The notes under the pieces: generated by a model
Told to the model about the DNA's origin: nothing
Databases searched by the model: none
What the model saw: the letters and a program-made list of their open reading frames with translations, nothing else
Program-made: the position numbers and the translations under genes
NCBI RefSeq assembly: GCF_010993705.1
Contig: NZ_WOFO01000008.1
Span: 110,112 to 174,111 of the forward strand
DNA: 64,000 bases
Reading direction: 5' to 3'
Source of the DNA: Cyclobacterium sp. SYSU L10401
Lineage (GTDB): Bacteria > Bacteroidota > Bacteroidia > Cytophagales > Cyclobacteriaceae
In this document: in pieces, positions 16,992 to 25,010 of the stretch
How the letters are laid out: each line of letters opens with the position of its first letter
Numbering within the stretch: the first letter of the stretch is position 1

Positions 16992-17999
16992 TTAAAAAGT
17001 TATCATGGCTTTGATCACCTGCATGGATGGGTCAGTGAGTTGGGAAAACCGCTCCGGTACCTCATCAAATGGTAAATCATGGGTATGGTACTTTTCGGTA
17101 GGGAATTTTTTCTGCGATAAAACTTTTATTACCTCAAGAAAATCGGCCTTGGTCGCATTTCTGCTGCAAAGCAAGCTCAGTTCCTTTGCGTGGATAGAAG
17201 GGTGGTGGAAACACAACTGATCCTTGTAAAGCCCTACCAGAATAAAACTTCCTCCATGCCCTGCAAAATAAGGCCCGGATTCCATGGCTTGTTTGTTTCC
17301 GGTAGCATCAAAGACGACCTGGAAAGCGCTCGAAAAATTGGTTTTTTTCTCCGGGGCTGATTCCATCTGCTTTGCATCAATGGTTGTCCCGGCAAAAAAA
17401 TAGTCTTTTGCCAATTGAAGGCGATTCCTATTGGTGTCGAGGGCTGTGACCCTGGCTCCGGCAAGGTGGGCAAATACCATAATGGCCAATCCTATGGGGC
17501 CACAACCCATGACCAATACCTCATCCCCGGTCTGAATGCCAGCTCTCTTGACCGCATGTGCAGCAACGGAGAGGGGTTCCACCATGGCCATTTCCTCCCA
17601 GCTCAGTTGGGGACAAGCAAGCAAAAGGTCTCCGGACAGGGACATGTATTCCTGCATGGCACCATCGGTATGTACTCCCAAAACCTTTAGGTTTGAACAA
17701 CAATTGGTTTTCCCGGATTGGCAGGCACTACATTTTCCGCAGTGGAGGTAGGGAATCACGACTACCGGGTCTCCCGGCTGAAAAGGAGACCCATTGGTCT
17801 GGCTGACGGTTGCGGCAATTTCATGCCCCAAGATGCGGGGATAGGTAAAAAAAGCCTGGTTTCCTGCAAATGCATGTAAATCTGTTCCACATACCCCGAT
17901 TTGCCGGATCCTTATTTGTACCTCTCCCGGTTTTAATGGAGGGATACTGATATTTTGATGTATTAGGGAGCCTGGTTGCTCACAACTGATTGATTTCAT
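16992..17999 (-). CDS. Zinc-dependent alcohol dehydrogenase (MDR), L-gulonate 5-dehydrogenase/RspB-like
   Basis: A 335-residue medium-chain dehydrogenase. The catalytic-zinc site is visible: C in GVCGTD (about residue 37) and the GHE of ILGHEIAA. The structural-zinc cysteine cluster is CGKCSACQSGKTNCC. The NAD-binding motif is GCGPIGLAIM. The spacing and the LGVHTDGAMQEY stretch resemble RspB/L-gulonate 5-dehydrogenase and related sugar-acid or polyol dehydrogenases. A YiaK-type 3-dehydro-L-gulonate dehydrogenase gene is divergent from it across a 274-bp gap, which supports a sugar-acid substrate. The exact substrate cannot be read from the sequence. Confidence 0.87.
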   Translation of the reverse strand: MKSISCEQPGSLIHQNISIPPLKPGEVQIRIRQIGVCGTDLHAFAGNQAFFTYPRILGHEIAATVSQTNGSPFQPGDPVVVIPYLHCGKCSACQSGKTNCCSNLKVLGVHTDGAMQEYMSLSGDLLLACPQLSWEEMAMVEPLSVAAHAVKRAGIQTGDEVLVMGCGPIGLAIMVFAHLAGARVTALDTNRNRLQLAKDYFFAGTTIDAKQMESAPEKKTNFSSAFQVVFDATGNKQAMESGPYFAGHGGSFILVGLYKDQLCFHHPSIHAKELSLLCSRNATKADFLEVIKVLSQKKFPTEKYHTHDLPFDEVPERFSQLTDPSMQVIKAMITF

Positions 18000-18273
18000 G
18001 TTTTTGATTCAATGGTATTCTAGGATGTAAAAGTAAAGAAAGCCATCCTAAGACCAATATAACTTGCCATAAAACTGAGCAGGCAGCCATGCCTGAAGCA
18101 TGTCGGAAATGAATTTTGTTAACCTCCTGCCAGGCTTTACCATTTCCCAGGTGAAAGAAAGTTGGTTTTACCAGGTAATGGCAAAGGTTGGGATTGATTG
18201 AACTGAAATCTTTTTTCAGCTAAAAAAAATCATTTAATTAGTAAATTGAGTTTTAACATGTATCCTTAGAAAA

Positions 18274-19290
18274 ATGGAAAATAGTATTCGCATCCCGTAC
18301 AGGCAATTGACAGCTACATTGGAGGAAATTCTGAGAAAAACAGGATTTGATGCTGAAAAAGCCACTGTCTGTGCTTCCCTCTTTGCCAAAGCCAGTTTGG
18401 ATGGGGTGGCATCTCATGGCCTGAACCGCTTTCCGTCTTTTCTCGAGCAGGTGGCCAAAGGGCATGTGAAGGCTGATACCATTCCTGTCAAGGAGTTTTC
18501 CTTGCCCGTGATGGAGCGTTGGGACGGAAGACTTGGACCTGGCATGTACAATGCCCATTTTGCCATGGAAAGGGCGATCACCATGGCTTCAGAAAATGGC
18601 CTGGGATCAGTGGCCATGAACAATACCAACCATTGGATGAGAGCAGGGAATTATGGCTGGCAGGCAGCGGAATCAGGTTGCATAGGCATTTGCTTTACCA
18701 ATACCATTCCCAATATGCCTGCCTGGGGGGGTAGTGAACCAAAATTAGGTAACAATCCGTTGGTAATGGCTGTTCCTTATGGGGATGAAGCTGTCGTGTT
18801 GGACATGGCCATGACCCAGTATTCCTATGGGAAAATGAGTATTTTCGGGAAGGAAGAAAAATCAATGCCGCATCCGGCGGGCTTTGACAGCAAGGGAGCC
18901 CTTACCAAAGACCCCCTTTATGTATTGGAAAAGCAGCTGGCTTTACCCATTGGGTTATGGAAAGGGGCAGGTTTGTCTTTGATGTTGGATTTAATGGCTG
19001 CTGGCTTATCTGATGGAAAGACTACCCGGGATATAGGCCAACAGGGAGAAGAATACGGAATCTCTCAGTTTTTTTTATGTTTTCATATGGAAAAGTTGGG
19101 AATTGACCCCCTGGAATTAAAAAACAAGGTAGATGGGGTATTGGATGATTTAAAGGCTTCAAATGTGTTTGAGGGCATGGAAGTAAGCTATCCGGGAGAA
19201 AAATCCTTTCAAAGAAGAAAGGAAAACCTGGCTTTCGGCGTACCGGTGGCCACTGATACCTGGACAGAGGTTTTGCAAATGATTAAATAG
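18274..19290 (+). CDS. yiaK: 3-dehydro-L-gulonate 2-dehydrogenase-like (malate/L-lactate dehydrogenase family)
   Basis: A 338-residue cytosolic NAD(P)-dependent oxidoreductase of the Ldh2/MDH2 family, close in length to E. coli YiaK (about 332). Recognisable pieces are DGVASHGLNRFPSFLEQV, GLGSVAMNNTNHWMRAG (with the conserved His), PKLGNNPLVMAVPYG and the C-terminal GLWKGAGLSLMLDLMAAGLS. YiaK interconverts 2,3-diketo-L-gulonate and 3-keto-L-gulonate. The divergent RspB-like dehydrogenase suggests that both act on L-gulonate or related acids. An inverted repeat CTGAAA-N5-TTTCAG at 18203-18219 lies 55 bases upstream and might be an operator. No yiaMNO transporter or kinase is present nearby. 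Confidence 0.88.
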   Translation: MENSIRIPYRQLTATLEEILRKTGFDAEKATVCASLFAKASLDGVASHGLNRFPSFLEQVAKGHVKADTIPVKEFSLPVMERWDGRLGPGMYNAHFAMERAITMASENGLGSVAMNNTNHWMRAGNYGWQAAESGCIGICFTNTIPNMPAWGGSEPKLGNNPLVMAVPYGDEAVVLDMAMTQYSYGKMSIFGKEEKSMPHPAGFDSKGALTKDPLYVLEKQLALPIGLWKGAGLSLMLDLMAAGLSDGKTTRDIGQQGEEYGISQFFLCFHMEKLGIDPLELKNKVDGVLDDLKASNVFEGMEVSYPGEKSFQRRKENLAFGVPVATDTWTEVLQMIK

Positions 19291-19348
19291 GTGCGGCGGA
19301 TGATTTCCATCAGACCCTTGGTTTCTATCTGAAAAATATAGCTGTATT

Positions 19349-19852
19349 ATGTTGGTATTGGTAATGGGTTTACCCGGATCAGGGAAAAGTTTTTTTGCCA
19401 AAAGGTTGGCTGCTGTTACCGGCATGACCTATCTAAACAGCGATCAGGTAAGAATAGAAATGGGTGTAAGGGGCAAATACAGTGAAGAAGACCGCCAAAA
19501 AGTTTACGCTGCCATGGCTGCCAGGTCTGAAGAAAGGTTGGGCCAGGGAGTATCGGTTTTGGTGGACGCCACTTTTCAAAGACAGAAAAACCGGATCGAT
19601 TTTCAGCAACTGGCCAGCAGGAAAGGCCATCTCTGGGCTGGTATCCGGGTGTGGGCAGATGAAAATCTGATAAAAAAGCGATTGTCATCGGAAAGGGAAA
19701 TGAGTGATGCGGATTTTTTGGTTTACCAGAAATTGAAAGCTGATTTTGATCCGCTCGAGGGAGAATACCTGCCTATTCAATCTGAGGATGGCTGCATTGA
19801 AAGCATGATACAAGAAGCACTTAAATATTTGAAACGATACGATGAAGGCTAA
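19349..19852 (+). CDS. P-loop kinase/AAA ATPase (COG0645-like)
   Basis: A 167-residue P-loop protein with Walker A GLPGSGKSFF at residues ~8-17, a LNSDQVRIEM stretch typical of zeta-toxin/chloramphenicol-phosphotransferase-like kinases, and a DATFQRQKNR segment acting as Walker B and lid. The fold predicts phosphoryl transfer to a small molecule; the substrate is unknown. The last 11 bases overlap the next gene, an APH-like kinase. In many Proteobacteria these two proteins are one polypeptide (APH domain first, ATPase second), so here they appear as a split pair in reversed order, presumably still working together. Confidence 0.83.
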   Translation: MLVLVMGLPGSGKSFFAKRLAAVTGMTYLNSDQVRIEMGVRGKYSEEDRQKVYAAMAARSEERLGQGVSVLVDATFQRQKNRIDFQQLASRKGHLWAGIRVWADENLIKKRLSSEREMSDADFLVYQKLKADFDPLEGEYLPIQSEDGCIESMIQEALKYLKRYDEG

Positions 19853-20819
19853 AGATATTCAAAAACTGGCCTCAGAAGGATTGTATTTGGGCCGCAAAGT
19901 AAATGGGCAGGTCCTCGAAACCCACATTTCCTGGCTTATCATAAGTCAAAAGTGGGTCTTTAAAATCAAGAAGCCGGTCAAGCTTTCTTTTCTGGACTAT
20001 TCTACACTTGAATCAAGAGCGCATTTTTGCGAAAAAGAGATTCAATTGAATGGTCGTTTTTCGTCCATTTATATCCGGAGCTGTCCGGTTACCTGGCATG
20101 AAGGAAGTTGGGTATTGGATGGCAAAAAGGGTACGATTTACGATTATGCCGTGCTGATGAAGCGTATCCCGGAAGAATTTCGAATGGATAAGATGCTGCA
20201 AATGGGTCAAGGCTCTGACCTACTGATAGCTAAACTCGCTAAAAAAGTAGCCTTTTTTCATCGCAGGCAGCCGGTAGAGGAATCCACTTTCGATATGAAT
20301 GAAGCGAAAGCCCTTTTTAACGATATCATCCACCCGGAGTTTAGGTATAGTTCCGAACAGGCAAAATTTCTTCAGAAGGCTGTCCAATGGAGCGATGGCT
20401 TTTTGGAAAAACACGAGCAGCGATTTAAAGAAAGAGCCCGGCTGGGTTGGGTGAGGGATTTGCACGGGGATTTACATACGGGTAATGTCTTTCTGACCGA
20501 TCCCCCGGTAATTTTTGACTGTATAGAGTTCAGCAAAAGGATACGGACCATAGATTTTTTGTATGAAGTGGCTTTTATTTGCATGGATTTGGAGCGTTTT
20601 GGCAAGGAGCACTGGGCAACTTATTTTCTGGAAACCTATCTCAAGAGTATTCCGGTATTTGAGCCAGACAAGGATGAGGCAATTTTCACTTATTTCAAAT
20701 GTCTGAGAGCCAATGTCCGTGCCAAGGTTTTAGGTCTGGATCCTGCCAGAAATAAACAGAAAAAAGAAGCCCAAAACGCCTATTTTCAATTGATGGAGCA
20801 ATACATGAAGCAACATTGA
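19842..20819 (+). CDS. Aminoglycoside-phosphotransferase-like kinase (COG2187)
   Basis: A 325-residue protein-kinase-like phosphotransferase. The catalytic loop is VRDLHGDLHTGNVFL (about residues 205-219), with the Asp and Asn expected of APH enzymes, and the metal-binding Asp follows in VIFDCIEFSKR. Early Lys residues in WVFKIKKPVKLSFLDYSTLE act as the ATP lysine region. COG2187 proteins are not resistance enzymes as a rule; their substrate is unknown. It is translationally coupled to the preceding P-loop gene by an 11-base overlap. Its 3' end faces the pyruvate kinase gene 17 bases away. Confidence 0.83.
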   Translation: MKAKDIQKLASEGLYLGRKVNGQVLETHISWLIISQKWVFKIKKPVKLSFLDYSTLESRAHFCEKEIQLNGRFSSIYIRSCPVTWHEGSWVLDGKKGTIYDYAVLMKRIPEEFRMDKMLQMGQGSDLLIAKLAKKVAFFHRRQPVEESTFDMNEAKALFNDIIHPEFRYSSEQAKFLQKAVQWSDGFLEKHEQRFKERARLGWVRDLHGDLHTGNVFLTDPPVIFDCIEFSKRIRTIDFLYEVAFICMDLERFGKEHWATYFLETYLKSIPVFEPDKDEAIFTYFKCLRANVRAKVLGLDPARNKQKKEAQNAYFQLMEQYMKQH

Positions 20820-20836
20820 AAGCTTTGTAGAGACGA

Positions 20837-22306
20837 CTAGGATGATTGGATGAATGTCTGGGCCATGGACAGGGAGCCAAGGGTAAATCTTTTTTTATTT
20901 CGACTGCCACTGGTTCGAAGCATGATTTCTTTGAGGCTTTCCAGTACGGATATAGTGTGTTCTCCCTTGTTGATCATGATGCACTCGGCCAGGGAGGCCT
21001 GGATGGCATCTGTTATTTCTGACCGGGTGGGCATCCCGGATTTTTGGAGGTTTTCCAGAACCTGTGTGGCCCATACCACAGGTACATGTGCTGCCTCGCA
21101 TATCCATAGTATTTCTTCCTGAATTTCCCCCATCCGTTCAAAACCAATTTCTACTGCCAGATCTCCCCTGGCAATCATGATTCCAAATGGGGGGTTTTTC
21201 ATGCCTTCCAGAAGCAATGCCGGTAAATTGCTTACCGAATCAGGAGTTTCAATTTTGTAAACAAGAGAAGGGAAGGGACCATCAATTCTCTGCAACGCTT
21301 CCCGCAGGTTTTGGATATCTCCAGGGTTTTTTACAAAGGAATATCCCAGAATGTCTGCATGGCGGCAAATAAAGGGCAGACAAGTCTTGTCATAAGCTGT
21401 CAGGGACGGAATGTCCAGGCCAGTGTCCGGAAAATTAATTCCTTTCTCAGATTTGATCCGGCCTTTTTTGGAAGAAACCCGGTCTATGGTAACCGCCGCC
21501 CTTCCGGGTCCCGTTTCGCTGACCCTGCCAGCGATTTCACCATCATCAATGAGGATACGGTGTCCGGGTGCCAATGAGGAGATAATGCCTTTTTCGTTTG
21601 GGTGCAATACGATCTGCTCATCCGTAAAATGGTCCATGGTTTCCGATAGCCAGATGGTATCTCCAACCGCAACCTTCACTTTGCCTTTCTTTTTCCCTTT
21701 TCCAAGCAACACGGTTCTGATTTTCGGCCCTGCCAGATCCATGTGGATTTTACAACTCTTGCCGGTCTTTGTCTCTGCCTTCCGGATTTGATCGATCATG
21801 GATTTCCAGACATTTTCATCATCGTGGGCGCAGTTTATCCTGGCGACATTCATGCCGTGAAGCAACAGGTTTTCAATCAGGTCGGGATCAGTTGCAAAGG
21901 CACTGTCAAAAGTAACCATTAGTACAGGCAGGCCAGCTTTGTCAGGCTTCCCAAATAGCAGGCGGCTGTTTTCCTTTATTTTTTCCTTGCTATAGGTATA
22001 GGTACAGGGGTTGAGTTGATCCTTTTCGTAGGCCTGACCCAGTCTTTCGCGAATGGTTTGAATTTGCCGGTGGATGTGGTTTTCCGAATTAGACAAGGCG
22101 GAGAGGCCGTACAGATGCAATTGTTCCTGCAGGACCTTCCGGTCTTCGCTTCGGAAGTACAGGTACTGTATCAGGTTTTCGGCCGACACCCCTTGTGCTT
22201 TCGGGAGGGATTTCAGGTAGATCTGACGGTGTTGAGTGGCCTGAATCAGGTTTTCTTCCAACTCTCCCAGTTCCTGGTTTAGTTTTTCCAATGCAGCTTT
22301 CATCAA
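20837..22306 (-). CDS. Atypical pyruvate kinase with N-terminal extension and no C-terminal allosteric domain
   Basis: A 489-residue pyruvate kinase-family protein. The barrel is recognisable from LLHGMNVARINCAHD (~150-164), KIHMDLAGPKIRT, INFPDTGLDIPSLTAYD, VYKIETPDSV (the KIE motif), IMIARGDLAVEIG and ATQVLENLQKSGMPTRSEITD. Three differences from the canonical enzyme stand out. About 125 predominantly helical residues precede the barrel. The usual glycine-rich start TLGPAS is MVTFDS. The protein ends shortly after INKGEH, so the C-terminal allosteric domain is absent. It may be a secondary or regulatory isoform, or act on another phospho-enol compound. It is a single gene, convergent with the APH-like kinase. 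Confidence 0.85.
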   Translation of the reverse strand: MMKAALEKLNQELGELEENLIQATQHRQIYLKSLPKAQGVSAENLIQYLYFRSEDRKVLQEQLHLYGLSALSNSENHIHRQIQTIRERLGQAYEKDQLNPCTYTYSKEKIKENSRLLFGKPDKAGLPVLMVTFDSAFATDPDLIENLLLHGMNVARINCAHDDENVWKSMIDQIRKAETKTGKSCKIHMDLAGPKIRTVLLGKGKKKGKVKVAVGDTIWLSETMDHFTDEQIVLHPNEKGIISSLAPGHRILIDDGEIAGRVSETGPGRAAVTIDRVSSKKGRIKSEKGINFPDTGLDIPSLTAYDKTCLPFICRHADILGYSFVKNPGDIQNLREALQRIDGPFPSLVYKIETPDSVSNLPALLLEGMKNPPFGIMIARGDLAVEIGFERMGEIQEEILWICEAAHVPVVWATQVLENLQKSGMPTRSEITDAIQASLAECIMINKGEHTISVLESLKEIMLRTSGSRNKKRFTLGSLSMAQTFIQSS

Positions 22307-22400
22307 GGGTAAATATAGAATTTATTTTGCTTATTTTTTCAATAAGGGTTGGTAATGGGCATAGGGAAAAACGCCGGGATTTGCCAAAAGAAGACTTCCA

Positions 22401-23201
22401 CTATTTATTTGATTTTGATTCCTTACCCATACCCAACCGAATAGCCGCTTCTACGGGAGAATAGTCGCCAGCGGTTTCCATGACAGACAAGTCAACTTTT
22501 AACATCAAGGGCGGTTGGGCCATAAACCTGGGGGCCTGTCCTTTGTGGGCCTGGGCTGCATGAACCAGAAAAGGGTGGCACAGGTAAATCGTTCCAGCTT
22601 TACCGGTAGCATAGACTTCCTCCCGTTCGGGCAGCCCATTTATTTGACTTGACAGTTCCATAAAGGAAAGACCTAAATCCCCTTTGGCGGACAATAATTT
22701 TGCAACGTCCAGGTGAGACCCTTTAAAAATGATCGTAGGAGCGTCGTTTTCGCTGACATCGGAATACAGGAGCAGCATCAATAAGGCCCTCCCTTTAGAT
22801 TTCACATTGATACGCCATTCCAGAAAATTGTTTGGGTCATTGCCTGGAAAGCTTGCATCTACATGCTTACCGGTATCAGGTGCTTGCTGATCAGATGGAA
22901 AACGAACCGGAAATGTGCCTACACTTTTACAAGGAATCCATTTGCCTTCTCCAATCAATTGATCAAAAATGGCATACAATCTTGGCGAGTTCACGGATTC
23001 AATAAAGGGCTGTTGGCTGTACATTCCCAGACGAATAACGGGTTCCTTCCAGGATTTTGGATCTGACCTGTCACACGGAAGGTCTTTCCATAGAATGCCC
23101 AGGGCCTTATCGGCAATATGCCGGGAAAAAGCTTTGTCTATGCGCACAAAACCATCTTGGATAAATTGGGTGATTTCTTGTTTACTAAGTAATATTGACA
23201 T
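22401..23201 (-). CDS. Phytanoyl-CoA dioxygenase (PhyH) family Fe(II)/2-oxoglutarate oxygenase
   Basis: A 266-residue protein from ATG 23201; the longer frame from 23258 adds 19 residues with no family support. The metal-binding HxD is in DTGKHVDASF, the distal His in YLCHPFLVHAAQAH and the 2-oxoglutarate Arg in KGQAPRFMAQPP. PhyH enzymes hydroxylate small molecules, often lipids or secondary metabolites. The opening helix (LSKQEITQFIQDGFVRID) is a standard family start. Nothing next to it names the substrate. The gene lies after the start of pyruvate kinase on the same strand, with a 94-base gap, so co-transcription is possible. Confidence 0.85.
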   Translation of the reverse strand: MSILLSKQEITQFIQDGFVRIDKAFSRHIADKALGILWKDLPCDRSDPKSWKEPVIRLGMYSQQPFIESVNSPRLYAIFDQLIGEGKWIPCKSVGTFPVRFPSDQQAPDTGKHVDASFPGNDPNNFLEWRINVKSKGRALLMLLLYSDVSENDAPTIIFKGSHLDVAKLLSAKGDLGLSFMELSSQINGLPEREEVYATGKAGTIYLCHPFLVHAAQAHKGQAPRFMAQPPLMLKVDLSVMETAGDYSPVEAAIRLGMGKESKSNK

Positions 23202-23636
23202 GATTTTATGGGTTGGCTTCAAGCCCATCCGCAGCAATACCGGCCTGATTAAAGGCAATGAAGTAATGGATTAAAAGAAGAAGTACGCTATGTATTTAAA
23301 ATAGCGCATGTCCCAGGAGGGGAATTTAAAAAGGGTATTGTAGCATGACAGTTACACACATGCGGTAAATTTACAATAAACCGGTCAAACAAAAAAGGCC
23401 GACAGCAACCTGGTCTAGCAGATAAAATTGGGCAGGCTAAAAATCGATAAAAGTGAATAAACTTTTAAGGACTCCTGTTTTTAAGTATTTTGCAGGCTGA
23501 GTTCCATTTAGCAGGGGCTTTGTCCAACGTACTGTATTAAAAAAATTAGAAAAAATGCTTTCTTAAGGGCTAATACCAAATACATTCCATTTTCAACCTT
23601 CATTCACCGGGCGCAATGTTTCATGACTATAATCAA
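23202..23636. other. 435-bp divergent intergenic region with one inverted repeat
   Basis: This separates the PhyH gene from the metallophosphoesterase gene. An inverted repeat CGCTAT-N9-ATAGCG lies at 23286-23306, about 85 bases ahead of the PhyH start, and could be an operator. No ORF, RNA gene or clear promoter consensus was found in the rest. Confidence 0.4.
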
Positions 23637-24476
23637 ATGATTTCAGGGTTTCTTACGTACATATCCATACTTTTCTTGCTGGTTGCCAGCCTGTCCTGTG
23701 CCGAAAAACAGCCGGAAACCTTCTCTTTTGTTCAACTATGCGATACCCAATTGGGAATGGGAGGATACGAACATGATATCCAAACGTTCAAACAGGCTGT
23801 CCGGCAGATAAATAAACTGGAGACGGACTTTGTGGTGATTTGCGGTGACCTGGTGCACGATGCCAGTGACAGCAGCTATACTGATTTTAAAAACATCCTG
23901 AATGGCCTGGACGTAACCAGTCACCTGGTTTCAGGAAATCATGATGTAGCCAACATTCCAACGGATACCACACTGGATTATTATCGGAAAACCATCGGCG
24001 AGGATTACTACCACTTCGAGCATAAAAACCACTCTTTTGTGGTGACGAATACGCAGCTTTGGAAAGTTGAGGTGGCAAATGAATCAGAAAAACACCATGC
24101 CTGGTTTGAAGAAACCCTTAAGAAGCAGGGCGAGAGACAGCATCCTGTGTTTGTTTTGGGACATTACCCTTTGTATACCGAATTACCCGATGAGGAGGAC
24201 CACTATTACAACCTGCCCCTACCTGCCAGGAAAAGGATATTGGAATTGTTTATCGAAAACAATGTAGTGGCCTACTTGTCAGGGCATACCCATAAATTAA
24301 CGATGAATAATTATGAACATATCCAATTGGTGAGCGGGGAGACCACAAGCAAAAATTTTGACGACAGACCATTGGGATTTAGGGTTTGGCAGGTTTCAAC
24401 TGACAGCATTACCAATAAGTTTGTCCCCCTTGAACTTGCAACCGCTGATTCCATACGGAGTTCTTCTTCAAATTAA
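23637..24476 (+). CDS. Calcineurin-like metallophosphoesterase lipoprotein (CPPED1-like)
   Basis: A 279-residue protein from ATG 23637, giving a lipoprotein signal MISGFLTYISILFLLVASLSC; the ATG at 23616 only adds seven polar residues. The phosphoesterase motifs are in order: QLCDTQLG (D-x-Q instead of the common D-x-H, as in CPPED1-type enzymes), GDLVHD, GNHDVA, GHYPLY and SGHTHK. It would bind two metal ions and hydrolyse a phosphate ester in the periplasm or at the outer membrane; the substrate is unknown. It has no operon partner and codon usage like the neighbours. Confidence 0.87.
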   Translation: MISGFLTYISILFLLVASLSCAEKQPETFSFVQLCDTQLGMGGYEHDIQTFKQAVRQINKLETDFVVICGDLVHDASDSSYTDFKNILNGLDVTSHLVSGNHDVANIPTDTTLDYYRKTIGEDYYHFEHKNHSFVVTNTQLWKVEVANESEKHHAWFEETLKKQGERQHPVFVLGHYPLYTELPDEEDHYYNLPLPARKRILELFIENNVVAYLSGHTHKLTMNNYEHIQLVSGETTSKNFDDRPLGFRVWQVSTDSITNKFVPLELATADSIRSSSSN

Positions 24477-24604
24477 CGGGTAGACCTTGTTTATGTAAGG
24501 CACCTTGACCAAATGCACCGGCCGGATAGCTAGCTGCATGAATAAGAATACCGGATGCCTGGTTTTGGTTCTGAACCCTTGATGGGGCGAAAAGTAAAAA
24601 AGAA

Positions 24605-24814
24605 ATGAAAATAATAAGGCAATCAACGATCAGCTGCCCCTACTGCGGATATCAAAAGAAAAAAACCATGCCTACTGATGCCTGTGTCTATTTTTACGAA
24701 TGTGAAAACTGTAGGAAAGTATTGAAGGCAAAACCAGGTGATTGTTGCGTCTATTGTAGTTATGGGACAGTAAATTGTCCCCCGATACAATCCGGTACCA
24801 ATTGCTGTCGGTGA
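24605..24814 (+). CDS. GDCCVxC domain protein
   Basis: A 69-residue Cys-rich protein. It has a rubredoxin-like CPYC (11-14), CENC (33-36) and the defining GDCCVYCSYG (45-54), then CPPIQ and a terminal CCR. This family includes selenoproteins in which one of these cysteines is Sec; here all are Cys. Its function is not established; the cysteine pairs suggest metal or thiol chemistry. The neighbours are a persulfide dioxygenase-rhodanese and the feo operon, which fits a role in sulfur or metal handling. That link is inference. Confidence 0.85.
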   Translation: MKIIRQSTISCPYCGYQKKKTMPTDACVYFYECENCRKVLKAKPGDCCVYCSYGTVNCPPIQSGTNCCR

Positions 24815-24964
24815 CAATGAATACGTTTAATTTTTAAAAGGCGAAACCTAATCTCTGGACTGAAAGCCGATTTGGTGATACACCTTCCCGAAAGGTCCTG
24901 AAATACCCAATGCAAACGCTTAAGGTATCAGGGGCTTCTGGAATAACAGGATAAAGGCATAAAA

Positions 24965-24996
24965 AAACGGGACAGCCTGAAACTGTCCCGTTTTTT
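24965..24996. terminator. Bidirectional intrinsic terminator (GDCCVxC gene / persulfide dioxygenase gene)
   Basis: AAACGGGACAG (24965-24975) pairs with CTGTCCCGTTT (24983-24993). T-runs are present on both strands. It sits 14 bases past the stop of the minus-strand MBL-rhodanese gene and also faces transcription from the left. Confidence 0.85.
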
Positions 24997-25010
24997 AAAA
25001 CATGCTGCCG

